From Solimonas soli DSM 21787 (GTDB lineage: Bacteria; Pseudomonadota; Gammaproteobacteria; Nevskiales; Nevskiaceae), in assembly GCF_000474945.1 (NCBI RefSeq), contig NZ_AXDW01000007.1, positions 186,001 to 250,000 of the forward strand: a DNA stretch of 64,000 nt. The letters are read 5' to 3'. The notes under the pieces were generated by a model. That model made no database searches. It saw only the letters and a program-made list of their open reading frames with translations, and was not told the DNA's origin. The position numbers and the translations under genes are program-made. Shown here piece after piece: positions 47,301-56,285 of this stretch (position 1 is the stretch's first letter; the number at the start of each line of letters is the position of its first letter).

Positions 47301-48786
47301 CGCACTCGCCGCGCTCGAGGCGCGCGAGCAGCGCTTCCGGCGTGTCGGCGCTGAGCAGCAGCAGGCGCGGCAGTTCGGTCGCCGCCGGCGTCGCTTCGGC
47401 GACGCCGCGCAGCACGACGTGCGCGTTGATGCCGCCGAAGCCGAAGGCGTTGACGGCGGCGATGCGCTGCTCGCGCGGCTGCCGCCAGGGCTCGCTGCGC
47501 GACAGCGTGCGGAAGCGTGTCTGCGCGAGGCGCGGATGCGGCGTCTCGCAATGCAGCGTCGGCGGCAGCACGCCGTGATGGATCGCCAGCGCGGTCTTGA
47601 TGATGCTGGCCATGCCCGACGCCGGCATCGCGTGGCCGATCATCGATTTCACCGAACCGATCACCGGGCGCGCCGCGGTGCCGTCGTGCGGGCCGAAGAA
47701 TTCGCCGACGGTCTGCAGCTCGACGGCGTCGCCGGTCGGCGTGCCGGTGCCGTGCGCTTCGAGCAGGCCGATCTGCTCGCGCTCGAACGGCGCCTGCGCC
47801 CAGGCCTTGTCCAGCGCCATGCGCTGGCCGGCGACCGACGGCGCGACGAGGCTGGCGCTGCGGCCGTCGCTCGCCGAGCCGCAGCCCTCGATCACCGCGT
47901 AGACGCGGTCGCCGTCGGCCAGCGCGTCGTCGAGCCGCTTCAGCACGGCGATGCCGACGCCCTCGCCGGCGAGGATGCCGTCGGCATCGCCGGCCAGCGG
48001 CCGCACCGTGCCGCTGCGCGACAGCGCGCCGAGCTGGCAGAACGTCGCCCAGAACGTCAGGTCGTGCGTCAGGTGCGCGCCGCCGGCGAGCATCATGTCG
48101 GTCTCGCCGCGCGCCAGCGACGCGCAGGCCTGCTCGACGGCGATCAGCGAACTCGCGCAGGCGGCGTCGACGGTGTACGCCGGGCCGTGCAGATCGAGGC
48201 GGTTGGCGAGCCGCGACGCCAGCAGATTCGGGATCAGGCCGGCGGCGACGTCCGGACCGTAGTGCGTGAACTCGCGCTGCAGGCGCTCGCGCGCCGCGGC
48301 GATCGCCGCCTCGCCGAGATCGGGAAACAGATCGCGCAAGGTCCGCTCGATCTGCGGCAGCAGGCGCACGTGCTGTTCGAGCCTGAGCACGCCGGCGCCG
48401 ACGTAGTTGCCGCGGCCGACGATGACGCCGGTGCGTTCGCGCGCGAACGGCCGCGCGCCCGCCGTGCCGGCGTCGTAGCCGGCGTCGCGCAGCGCCGCGT
48501 AGCCCACCTTCAAGGTCAGCAGCTGGTCGGGCTCGACGGCGTCGGTCGCCTTCGGCATCACGCCGAACGGCAGCGGATCGAAATCGGCGTGCGCGTCGAC
48601 GAAGCCGCCGCGCCTGCAGTAGAAGCGGTCGACCGCCGTCGAATGCGGATCGTAGAAACTCGCGTCCCAGCGCCCGGCCGGCACGTCGCTGATCGCATCG
48701 ACGCCGTCGACGATGTTCTGCCAGAAGCGCACGAGATTCGGCGCTCCGGGGAACAGGCAGGCGAGTCCGACGATGGCGATGCGCAT
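44371..48786 (-). CDS. polyketide/fatty acid synthase 2: KS-AT-DH-like-PPTase
   Basis: A 1471-residue synthase. Ketosynthase: AIVGLACLFPGAPN at the start, Cys about 211 in DAACASSL, His in EAHGTGTPTGD and IGHAMPASGM. Acyltransferase: GHSIGEW with Ser about 620. Hotdog dehydratase-like region: about residues 950-1220, with DRHPVVPMTMEA as in PUFA/HglE-type synthases. C-terminal Sfp-type phosphopantetheinyl transferase: about 1300-1440, with VGIDLERIE and WVAKEAAAKA. There is no carrier domain, so it must work on the ACPs of the partner synthase or the free ACP. It starts 17 bases after the first synthase. The order resembles PfaB/PfaC functions plus a PfaE-type activation in one protein. Confidence 0.88.
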   Translation of the reverse strand: MRIAIVGLACLFPGAPNLVRFWQNIVDGVDAISDVPAGRWDASFYDPHSTAVDRFYCRRGGFVDAHADFDPLPFGVMPKATDAVEPDQLLTLKVGYAALRDAGYDAGTAGARPFARERTGVIVGRGNYVGAGVLRLEQHVRLLPQIERTLRDLFPDLGEAAIAAARERLQREFTHYGPDVAAGLIPNLLASRLANRLDLHGPAYTVDAACASSLIAVEQACASLARGETDMMLAGGAHLTHDLTFWATFCQLGALSRSGTVRPLAGDADGILAGEGVGIAVLKRLDDALADGDRVYAVIEGCGSASDGRSASLVAPSVAGQRMALDKAWAQAPFEREQIGLLEAHGTGTPTGDAVELQTVGEFFGPHDGTAARPVIGSVKSMIGHAMPASGMASIIKTALAIHHGVLPPTLHCETPHPRLAQTRFRTLSRSEPWRQPREQRIAAVNAFGFGGINAHVVLRGVAEATPAATELPRLLLLSADTPEALLARLERGECDAVPGAAPCRLVIVEPDDKKLAMARKAVASGKPWSGRQQIWFSPRGLLSDGGKLAFVFPGVDSTFAPQARDLAAYFGKPLPRWCEPLAPAESLMKVVIGLLGFNRYLYDLLAGLGIRADVYAGHSIGEWSAMLCAGMMDQALSDRTNAGLDLDAMQFPDVQFLAASCSEEKLAVAISGLERIAISHDNCPHQVIACGERAAVEIAASRLRTQNVFVQILPFVSGFHSPLFAGHMDWYRDFFGRADLVEPAVPVWSATTAQRFPADLDGKRQLALDHLLQPVRFRALTEALYDDGVRVFVQVGTGSLPGFIADTLSGRPHRALASHHEERSGLAQLQQLCAALWVEGATFDTRLLQAPAVATPAADDAPTPSTRRLSLGVPLLRVREPLAAELLPPSLRGGTALPQQIADITDVAANDAVGRLLRDTLADIERAGRDVLAAWQRHRAAPAPVAVPAARISRRVQRLLDLHSTIPYVRDHELYPQRDGWPIVADRHPVVPMTMEAMLVREAVEEALPLLKVVEISHIQAYNWLVVTQPLTVDIVLQSLDAQTVEAEIAGYFKARVHVAAQYPDADLAPPAPLAAPRATAVAAADLYRQRWMFHGPAYQGVNALDAIGDNGIDGRLRVPDGKGALLDNMGQLAGYWVMEQPRDCLAMPIGVDRIRFFAPDPQPGETLSAQVRIAALDELNCVSDHQLRDASGRLRIAIAGWRTRRYQMDKAFWEASRALSRLQVSQAVPPNVALFDDRYDTAILRDYISRRYLTAAEREVYAGLPPRRRRQWLNGRVAAKDAVRAWLRGQGAAGDIFPQELRIANDGDGAPHVHGNVTDVVPAALQISIAHKDTLAAAIVGAQAVGIDLERIEARDPGFVAMAFTPAERALLLGTDNAVADIEWTRGWVAKEAAAKAARTGLGGHLRDTVIEARDGDCLRVNGRWIVTHVLPGHVLGWTVDAALAAADADADADSNRRPDAGPAAAVAS

Positions 48787-48803
48787 GGCGGTCCGGCCTT
48801 CCG

Positions 48804-51800
48804 TCAGGCGGCCAGCGCGGCGGTCAGCAGGTTCGCGGCGCCGAAGTTCTCCGGCTTGCCGCACATGAACACGACCTGCGTGTCGCCGCGCTTGGCCGAC
48901 AGCTCGCGCAGCAGCGCGTGCACGCCCTGGCTTTGCGGGATCAGGCCGATGCCCTTGCGCTGGTACTCGTTCTTCAGCGATTCCGAGACCATGCCGGTGT
49001 CGGCCCACGGTCCCCAGTTGACCGACAGCACGCGGCCCGGAATGCGCGCCTGCCAGCGGTGCGCGAGCTTGTCGAGCACGTCGTTGGCCGACGCGTAGTC
49101 GACCTGGCCGCGGTTGCCGAACGCGCTGGCGACGCTGGAGAAGAACACCACGAACTTGACGTCGTCGCGGATGCGGCGGTCGAGCACCAGCGCGCCGCGC
49201 ACCTTGGTGTCGAACACGCGCACGAAGCTGTCGACCGTCTTGTCGCGCACCAGCTTGTCCTCGACGACGCCGGCGCCGTGAATGACACCGTCGATGCGGC
49301 CGCGGCGCGCGTACAGATCGTCGATGAACTGCGCGAACGAGCGCGACGCGCGCACGTCGAGCGGCGTGTAGTGCAGCGTGCTGCCGGCGGCGGCGACCGC
49401 GGCCAGCGTCGCGCGCACCTCGCGCTCGGCGACGATGCGCCGCGCGAGCTTCTCGATCTCCGCCGGCTTGAGCTGCGGATGCGCGGCGAGCAGCGCCTGG
49501 CGCAGGCGGCGCGGATCGGCGATGCCGCGCGTCGCCGCATCCTCGTCGGCCGGCGGCAGCGGCGAGCGGCCGACGACTTCGAGATGGCAGCGGTAGCGCC
49601 GCGCCAGCTCGACGGCGACCAGCGCCGTGATGCCGCGCGCGCCGCCGGTCAGCAGCACGACGCTGTCGGCCGTCAGCGGCAGGCCGTCGAGCGTGCCGGC
49701 GTCCAGCGTCGTCGCCACCGCCTCGCGCGCGTAGCGGCGGCCGTCGCGGTACGCGACTTCGGCGAGCGGATTGTCGGCGAGCAGCTCGTGCTCGATCTGC
49801 GCGGCGATGTCGGCCAGCGCCTGCGCCGGATCGAAGTCGACCCAGTGCGCGCGCAGCTCGGGGAATTCCTTGGCGACCGATTTGACGAGGCCGGCGAGAC
49901 CGCCGCCGCGGCTGATGTTGCTGACCGCGCCGCCGTCGCCGAAGTCGCCGCCGAGGCTGCTGGCGACCAGCAGATGGCGCGCGCGGCCGACCAGCGATTC
50001 GCGCACGACGGCGAAGAAGCGCTTGACGTCGCGCACGCGGCTGCGCGGATTGAAGCTCCACAGGTGCACGAGGCCGTCGACCTGTCCGAGCCCGGCCGGC
50101 AGCGCCTTGGCCGACGGGAAGTCGACGATGCTGGCGCGCGCGCCGAGCGCGGCCAGGCGCGCGGCGACCAGCGGCGCGAGGCCGAGGCGGTCGTCGCTGA
50201 TCAGGAAGCTCTTGCCGTCGAGACGGCCGTCCGGCCGCGCGGCGGCGACCGGCTGGCGACGCATCACGTAGCGTTCGAGCGGAATGATCGCCGCGTCGTT
50301 GTCGCCGGCCACGTCGCCGGCGATCCCGGCGGCGCCCGCCGCCGGTGCGACCGCGTCGAGCGCGGCGAGCATCGCGCGCAGCGTCTTCAGGGCGGCGACG
50401 CGTTCGAGCAGCTCGTCGCGGCCGACGAGGCCGAGGCGGACGGCGAGCTGGCCGACGATCTCGATGCGCTTGATCGAATCGATCGACAGATCGGCTTCGA
50501 GATCGAGGTCGAGATCGAGCGAGGCCGGCGGATAGCCGGTGCTGGCGCTGACGACGTCGAGCAGCACGTCGGCGGTCGCCGCGGCGGCCGGGACCGCGGC
50601 CGGCGCCGCCAGCGCGGTCGTCACCGTCGTCGGCGCCGCCGGCTGCCGCGCGGCGAGCCAGGCGAGCATCGCGCGCAGGCTCTTCTGCGCGGCGAGCTGT
50701 TCGAGCGCCGCGTCGGCATCGGCGCCGAGCACGCTGCGCAGCGACAGGCGCCGCGCCAGCTCGCCGATCACTTCGATGCGCTTGATCGAGTCGATCGACA
50801 GATCGGCTTCGAGATCGAGATCGAGGTCCAGCGCTTCCGGCGGGTAGCCGGTGCCGGCGCTGACGATGGCGAGCAGAACCTCCGCCGGGTTCTGGGCCGC
50901 CGCGCGTTCCGCCGCCGGCGCCGCGACCGCCACTTCGGTGCGCACGGTGACGGCGGCCGCGGCGGCCGGAATGCGCGCGGCGAGCCAGTCCTGCATGGCA
51001 CGCAGCGTCTTCTGCGCGGCGAGCTGTTCGAGCGCGGCGTCGGCATCGGCGCCGAGCGCGCTGCGCAGCGACAGGCGCTGCGCGAGTTCGCCGATCACCT
51101 CGATGCGCTTGATCGAGTCGATCGACAGATCGGCTTCGAGATCGAGATCGGGGTCGAGCATCTCCAGCGGATAGCCGGTGCGTTCGCCGATGATCGCCAG
51201 CAGCACTTCGTGCGCGCCGGGCGTTGCGACCGCTTGCACGGCGACGGTGGCCGTGACGGTCGTCGCCTGTTTCGAAGCCTGCGCGCGCGGCGCTAACTCG
51301 ATGACGGCAGGCGACGGCACGTCGCGTGCGGGCGGCGCGCCGAAATATCCCAGCAGCACGTCGCGCTGCGCATTGACCAGTTCGCGCATATTGCCGAGAT
51401 AGCTGACGAGCGCCTGCTCGCCGGCGCTGCGCTCGACGACGACGCTCGGCAGCGGCACCAGCGCGGCATCGAGCACCGACACGGCAACGGGCGCGGTGAC
51501 GACGGCGCCGGCATGCGCCGGCAGCTTGCCGTGCAGCGGCCAGGCGCGGCCGCCGTTGACCATCCACGTCGTCGCCGCGAGCTGGCGCGGCTGCGCGAGA
51601 TCGAGCGTGGCGGCACGTCCGGCGAACAGCGGCGCGGCGTCGAAGGCGGCGTGATGGACGGCCAGCTGCGCGACGGCGTCGAACAGGCCGGCGAAGCCGC
51701 GCTCCTCGCCGTCGATCGCGATTGCCGTGTGCGGCTGGTCCTTGAGGATGCGGCCGACGAGGCCGCTCAGCACCTTGCGCGGTCCGATTTCGACGAACAC

Positions 51801-54800
51801 GCGGGCGCCGTCGGCGTACATGCGTTCGATCTCGGCGACGAAGCGCACCGGGCTGACGATGTGCCGCGCGAGGCTGTCGCGGATCGCCGCCGCGTCGTCC
51901 CGCGGATGCGGCGCGGCCGTGATGTTCGAGTAGACCGGCCACTGCAGCGCGCCGACTTCCTGGCCTTCGAGCACCGCGGCGTAGCCGCGTTCGGCGGCCG
52001 CCATCAGCGGCGAATGGAAGGCGCAGTCGGTGGCGATGCGCTTGTAGCCGACGTTGTGCTGGCCGAGGAACGCACAGGCCGCCTCGACGTCGGCGGTCGG
52101 GCCGGAGATCACCGTCTGGATCGGGCTGTTCTGGTTCGCCATCACCACGCTAGGGAAGCCTTCGAGCAGCGGCCGCAGCGTGTCGACGTCGAGGCGCACG
52201 GCGGCCATCGCGCCGGCGTCGCCGCCGTCGATCGCGCCGACGATGGCCTCGGCGCGGGCGCGCGACAGGCGCAGCAGCGTCGCCGCGTCGAAGGCGCCGG
52301 CCGCGGCGAGCGCCGCCAGTTCGCCGTAGCTGTGGCCGGCCGCCATGTCCGGCGCGACGCCGAGTCCGCGCAGCCACTCGAACGCCGCGAACTCGACGAG
52401 GCCGAGCGCCGGCTGCGTGTTGCGCGTGTCGGTCAGCCGCTGCTGTTGCGCGGCGCGGCTGTCGTCGTCGTAAGCCGTTCCCGGCCAGATCAGCGGCGCG
52501 TAGTCGCGGCCGGCTTCGAGCAGGGCCTGCAGCGCCGGGAAGTAGACGAACAGCTCGCGCAGCATGCCGGGGTACTGGCTGCCCTGGCCGGAAAACAGGA
52601 AGGCGGTCTTGCCCGCGGCCTCGGCGACGCGCACGTGCACGCCATGCGCATCGCGCTGCGCGAGCGCGTCGGCGATGCGCGCGCGCAGCGCGTCGCGATC
52701 GGCGGCGACGAACGCGAGTTGCACCGGGCCGCTGCCCTCGTGCCACAAGCTCGCCGCGAGATCGCGCAGCGCGAGCGGCGCGTCGGACGCGTCGACGAAC
52801 GCGGCGACGCGGCGCAGCAGCGCCAGCGCGTCGTGCAAGGACGCGCCGCGCGCGGCGAACAGCTCGGCCGGCCACTGCCGCGCGCCGAGCGCGCTGCGAT
52901 GCGCCGGATAGGCCGACAGCACGGTGTGGAAGTTGGTGCCGCCGAAGCCGAAGGCGCTGACCGCGCCGCGCGTGACGCCGCCGGCCGGCAGCCACGGCAG
53001 CGGCTTGCGGTTGAGCTGGAACGGGCTCGTCGTCGCGCGCCACGCGGCGTTCGGCGCCGTCACCTGTCCGGTCGGCGGCAGCACGCCGTGATGCAGGGCC
53101 TTGGCGACCTTGATGAAGCCGGCGACGCCGGCCGCGCACTTGGTGTGGCCGATCTGGCTTTTCACCGAGCCGAGCGCCGCCTGCCCCGGCGTCGCGCCGA
53201 GCGCGGTGTAGACCTCGGTCAGCGTCTTCAGCTCGGTGCGGTCGCCGACCACGGTGCCGGTGCCGTGCGCCTCGACGAGACCGATCTCGGCCGGCAGCGC
53301 GCCGGCCTGCCAGTACGTGCGTTCGAGCGCGCGGCGCTGGCCTTCCTTGCGCGGCGCGGTGAGGCCGAGGCCCTTGCCGTCGCTCGAACCGGCGATGCCG
53401 TCGATCAGCGCGTAAATGCGGTCGCCGTCGCGCTCGGCGTCGCTCAGGCGTTTCAGCACGACGACGCCGACGCCTTCGCCGAGCGCGATGCCGTCGGCCT
53501 CGTCGTCGAACGAGCGGCAGCGGCCCTTCGCCGACAGCGCGCCGACCGACGAGAACATCAGGAAGTCGGCGATGCCGTTGTGGAAGTCGGCGCCGCCGGC
53601 CAGCACCATCTCGCTGGAACCGGCGCGCAGTTCCTTGACGCCGAGTTCGATCGCCGTCAGCGAGCTCGCGCAGGCCGAGGTCACCGAATAGTTCACGCCG
53701 CCGAGACCGAGACGGTTGGCGATGCGCCCGGAGATGACGTTGACGAGCATGCCGGGAAACGAATCCTCGGTGAGGCTCGGCAGCGCTTCGGCGAGTGCCG
53801 GCGGCAGTTCGCCGCAGTACTGCGGATACAGATTGCGGAAGGTGTACTGGTTGCCGAGATCCATGCCGGCCTCGGCGCCGAAGATCACCGAGGTCCTCTC
53901 GCGGTCGAACCAGCGGCCTTCGTAGCCGGCGTCGCGCAGCGCCTGCTGCGTGACTTCGAGCGACAGCAGCTGCACCGGCTCGATCGCCGCCAGCGACGCC
54001 GGCGGAATGCCGTACTTCAGCGGATCGAACGGCGTGTCGCCGATGAAGCCGCCCCACTTGCTGACGCTCTTGCCCTGCGGCGCACCGGCGCCCGCGTAGT
54101 ACTGCGCGACGTTCCAGCGCCCGGCCGGCACTTCGCCGACGAGATCGCGGCCTTCGAGGATGTTGGCCCAGAAGCTTTCGAGATCGGGCGAGCCCGCGTA
54201 GAGACAGGCCATGCCGACCACGGCGATCGGCTCGAACGGCGCAGCCGGCTGCGGCCGCGGTGCGCGCACCGCGGCCAGATGCGCGGTCGCGCCGATGCTC
54301 AACTTCTCGTGCAGCGCGGCGATCGTCGTCTTCTCGCGCAGCATCGCGACGACCTGGCCGATCATGTACATGCCCTCGGCCTGCTGCACGTCGGCGTCGA
54401 CCGGCGCGAGGCGGCCGGCGACGTAATCGAGACCCTTGGTGGCGATGCGCAGGCGGCCGACGGTCAGCGATTCGAGCGCCTGCCAGGCGAGCTTGTGCTC
54501 GACGCCCTCGCCGCGCAGCCGCGCCTTCTCGCGCTCGAACAGATCGATGAAGCCGGACGGCAGGCAGCGGATCGCGTGGCCCGGCGCGGTCTCGACCAGC
54601 GCCGTGCGCGTGCCGGCCAGTGTCTCGTCCTGGAAGCGTTCGAGGATCGCGCCGCCGGCCACCGCCTCCTGCGTCGCCAGATACGCGGTGCCGGCGAGCA
54701 CGCCGACCTTGGCGCCGCGCGCCGCCAGCGGCGCGGCCAGCGTCGCCACCATCGCCGCCGAGCGCGCGTCGTGGATGCCGCCGGCGAACAGCAGGTGCAG

Positions 54801-56234
54801 GCGCTCCGGCGCCTCGACCTGCATCAGCTGCGCGAGCTGCTGCTCCCACAGCACGAAGCTGTAGCGCGGGCCGACGTGGCCGCCGCATTCGCGGCCTTCG
54901 AACACGAAATGCGTGGCGCCGTCTTTCAGGAAAAGTTCGAGCAGGCCCGGCGACGGCACGTGCAGATATGTGGCGATGCCGAGCTCGACGAACGGCCGCG
55001 CCTGCGACGGCCGGCCGCCGGCGAGCAGCAGCACGTCGGGCTTCAGCGCCCGGACCAGTTCGAGCTGCGGCTCGAGGATGTCCGGCGCGGCGAAGCCGAG
55101 CACGCCGACGCCCCAGGGCCGCTCGCCGACCTGCGCGCGCGTCGCCTCGAGCAGCTCGCGCGACGCATCGGCCTTCATCAGCGACAGCGCGACGAACGGC
55201 AGACCGCCGTGCGCCGCGACCGCGGCGGCGAACGCGGCGGTATCGCTGACGCGCGTCATCGGCCCCTGCGCGATCGCGTAGCGCGTGCCGTGCGACTGCG
55301 CCCAGGCATTGCGTTCGTCGAGCACGCGCAGTTTCTGCGCCTGGCCGATCTGGCCGGGAATGCGCAGGCGCAGGGTGTTGACCAGCGCCTCGACGTTCGC
55401 GCATTGGGCGAGCACCAGCCTGGCCAGCGCCGCGTCCTGGCCGATCGGCAGCAAATGGCCGGCGGCGATCGCCGCGCGCACGCCGTCGGCGTCGAGCGCT
55501 TCAAGCGCTGCCGCGTCGCGCGCGCCGCGCACGTAGACGTGATGGCCGGCGCGCTCGCGCGCCTCGCTGCCGTCCATCGCCAACACCTGCGTCTTGAGCT
55601 CGGCGGCGAGCGAGCATTCCGGCAAACCGGCGAGCGCCGCGTCGACGACGACGCCGAACGCGCCGCCGGCGACTGCGGCGGCGGCCGTGTTCAGCGCGAT
55701 GCCGCCCTGCGCCCACACCGGCATCTCGTGCGCGTCCGCGACGTCGAGCACGCGCTGCAGCAGCACGAACGTGCTCTCGTCGCCGATGCGCCCGCCGCTC
55801 TCCTGGCCTTTGGCGATCAGGCCGGCGACGCCCTGTGCGAGCGCGGCCTGCGCTTCTTCGACCGAGCAGACCTGCGCGAGGACGGGCCGCTCGCGCCATT
55901 GCGCCGGCAGGCGCGCCGGCGTGCCGTCGACGACGAGGAACTGCACGCTGCGCGGCAACGCGACATCGGGCGGCACGATGCCGTCGGCGACGCGCAGGCC
56001 GAGTCCGTTCGAGGCGCCCGTCGCGCTCGCCTCGCGCACCAGCGCGTCGAACAGCGCCGGCCACGCCGCCGCGTCGCGACCGATGTCGACGGCGGCCGCG
56101 CCGCCGTGCCGCAGCCAGGCACGCGCGAGCGACAGGTCCGGCCGCTCGAACGGCGTGATGGCGAGCAGACGCAGCCGGCCGGCATCGATACCGGCCAGCT
56201 GCGCGACATCGTGCGAATGCGGCAATGACTCCAT
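48804..56234 (-). CDS. polyketide/fatty acid synthase 1: ER(NMO)x2-KS-AT-ACPx3-KR
   Basis: A 2476-residue synthase. The start at 56234 is chosen; an ATG seven codons upstream is possible. Residues about 10-300 look like a degenerate TIM barrel. About 310-560 is a nitronate-monooxygenase-like enoyl reductase of the PfaD kind (AIAQGPMTRVSD, GVLGFAAPD, FEGRECGGHVGPRYSF). KS: Cys about 862 in TSACASSL, EAHGTGT, GHTKCAAG. AT: Ser about 1309 in GHSYGE, and CAFHSP suggests malonyl-CoA. Three ACPs carry LSIDSIKRIE near 1713, 1822 and 1925. KR: GGARGITAL near 2199 and Tyr about 2387 in VDYASAN. It is PfaA-like with ER fused in front. It should build and partly reduce a linear chain with synthase 2. 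Confidence 0.9.
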   Translation of the reverse strand: MESLPHSHDVAQLAGIDAGRLRLLAITPFERPDLSLARAWLRHGGAAAVDIGRDAAAWPALFDALVREASATGASNGLGLRVADGIVPPDVALPRSVQFLVVDGTPARLPAQWRERPVLAQVCSVEEAQAALAQGVAGLIAKGQESGGRIGDESTFVLLQRVLDVADAHEMPVWAQGGIALNTAAAAVAGGAFGVVVDAALAGLPECSLAAELKTQVLAMDGSEARERAGHHVYVRGARDAAALEALDADGVRAAIAAGHLLPIGQDAALARLVLAQCANVEALVNTLRLRIPGQIGQAQKLRVLDERNAWAQSHGTRYAIAQGPMTRVSDTAAFAAAVAAHGGLPFVALSLMKADASRELLEATRAQVGERPWGVGVLGFAAPDILEPQLELVRALKPDVLLLAGGRPSQARPFVELGIATYLHVPSPGLLELFLKDGATHFVFEGRECGGHVGPRYSFVLWEQQLAQLMQVEAPERLHLLFAGGIHDARSAAMVATLAAPLAARGAKVGVLAGTAYLATQEAVAGGAILERFQDETLAGTRTALVETAPGHAIRCLPSGFIDLFEREKARLRGEGVEHKLAWQALESLTVGRLRIATKGLDYVAGRLAPVDADVQQAEGMYMIGQVVAMLREKTTIAALHEKLSIGATAHLAAVRAPRPQPAAPFEPIAVVGMACLYAGSPDLESFWANILEGRDLVGEVPAGRWNVAQYYAGAGAPQGKSVSKWGGFIGDTPFDPLKYGIPPASLAAIEPVQLLSLEVTQQALRDAGYEGRWFDRERTSVIFGAEAGMDLGNQYTFRNLYPQYCGELPPALAEALPSLTEDSFPGMLVNVISGRIANRLGLGGVNYSVTSACASSLTAIELGVKELRAGSSEMVLAGGADFHNGIADFLMFSSVGALSAKGRCRSFDDEADGIALGEGVGVVVLKRLSDAERDGDRIYALIDGIAGSSDGKGLGLTAPRKEGQRRALERTYWQAGALPAEIGLVEAHGTGTVVGDRTELKTLTEVYTALGATPGQAALGSVKSQIGHTKCAAGVAGFIKVAKALHHGVLPPTGQVTAPNAAWRATTSPFQLNRKPLPWLPAGGVTRGAVSAFGFGGTNFHTVLSAYPAHRSALGARQWPAELFAARGASLHDALALLRRVAAFVDASDAPLALRDLAASLWHEGSGPVQLAFVAADRDALRARIADALAQRDAHGVHVRVAEAAGKTAFLFSGQGSQYPGMLRELFVYFPALQALLEAGRDYAPLIWPGTAYDDDSRAAQQQRLTDTRNTQPALGLVEFAAFEWLRGLGVAPDMAAGHSYGELAALAAAGAFDAATLLRLSRARAEAIVGAIDGGDAGAMAAVRLDVDTLRPLLEGFPSVVMANQNSPIQTVISGPTADVEAACAFLGQHNVGYKRIATDCAFHSPLMAAAERGYAAVLEGQEVGALQWPVYSNITAAPHPRDDAAAIRDSLARHIVSPVRFVAEIERMYADGARVFVEIGPRKVLSGLVGRILKDQPHTAIAIDGEERGFAGLFDAVAQLAVHHAAFDAAPLFAGRAATLDLAQPRQLAATTWMVNGGRAWPLHGKLPAHAGAVVTAPVAVSVLDAALVPLPSVVVERSAGEQALVSYLGNMRELVNAQRDVLLGYFGAPPARDVPSPAVIELAPRAQASKQATTVTATVAVQAVATPGAHEVLLAIIGERTGYPLEMLDPDLDLEADLSIDSIKRIEVIGELAQRLSLRSALGADADAALEQLAAQKTLRAMQDWLAARIPAAAAAVTVRTEVAVAAPAAERAAAQNPAEVLLAIVSAGTGYPPEALDLDLDLEADLSIDSIKRIEVIGELARRLSLRSVLGADADAALEQLAAQKSLRAMLAWLAARQPAAPTTVTTALAAPAAVPAAAATADVLLDVVSASTGYPPASLDLDLDLEADLSIDSIKRIEIVGQLAVRLGLVGRDELLERVAALKTLRAMLAALDAVAPAAGAAGIAGDVAGDNDAAIIPLERYVMRRQPVAAARPDGRLDGKSFLISDDRLGLAPLVAARLAALGARASIVDFPSAKALPAGLGQVDGLVHLWSFNPRSRVRDVKRFFAVVRESLVGRARHLLVASSLGGDFGDGGAVSNISRGGGLAGLVKSVAKEFPELRAHWVDFDPAQALADIAAQIEHELLADNPLAEVAYRDGRRYAREAVATTLDAGTLDGLPLTADSVVLLTGGARGITALVAVELARRYRCHLEVVGRSPLPPADEDAATRGIADPRRLRQALLAAHPQLKPAEIEKLARRIVAEREVRATLAAVAAAGSTLHYTPLDVRASRSFAQFIDDLYARRGRIDGVIHGAGVVEDKLVRDKTVDSFVRVFDTKVRGALVLDRRIRDDVKFVVFFSSVASAFGNRGQVDYASANDVLDKLAHRWQARIPGRVLSVNWGPWADTGMVSESLKNEYQRKGIGLIPQSQGVHALLRELSAKRGDTQVVFMCGKPENFGAANLLTAALAA
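50459..51185 (-). repeat. three tandem ACP-encoding repeats in synthase 1
   Basis: Three units of about 310-330 bp encode ACPs with nearly the same text around the serine (LEADLSIDSIKRIE). DNA around the active sites (near 50480, 50790 and 51117) is nearly identical, with synonymous changes. Units 1 and 2 are closest over their full length; unit 3 has diverged in its C-terminal half. Such arrays are subject to recombination; array length affects product titre in PUFA synthases. Confidence 0.9.
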
Positions 56235-56285
56235 CGTCCTATACCCCTTCAACATCCCTGCGGCCCGGCTGCGCGGCAGCGCCGC

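Noticed and set aside
50459..51185. Repeats in synthase 1 as a mobile or CRISPR-type array
   Set aside because: The repeats are in frame and encode three ACP domains. No CRISPR array is present anywhere in the window.
51513..56228. A 1571-codon open frame on the plus strand opposite synthase 1, and similar long frames opposite synthase 2
   Set aside because: They are mirror frames of GC-rich PKS genes: arginine/histidine-rich composition, no domains, no ribosome sites.
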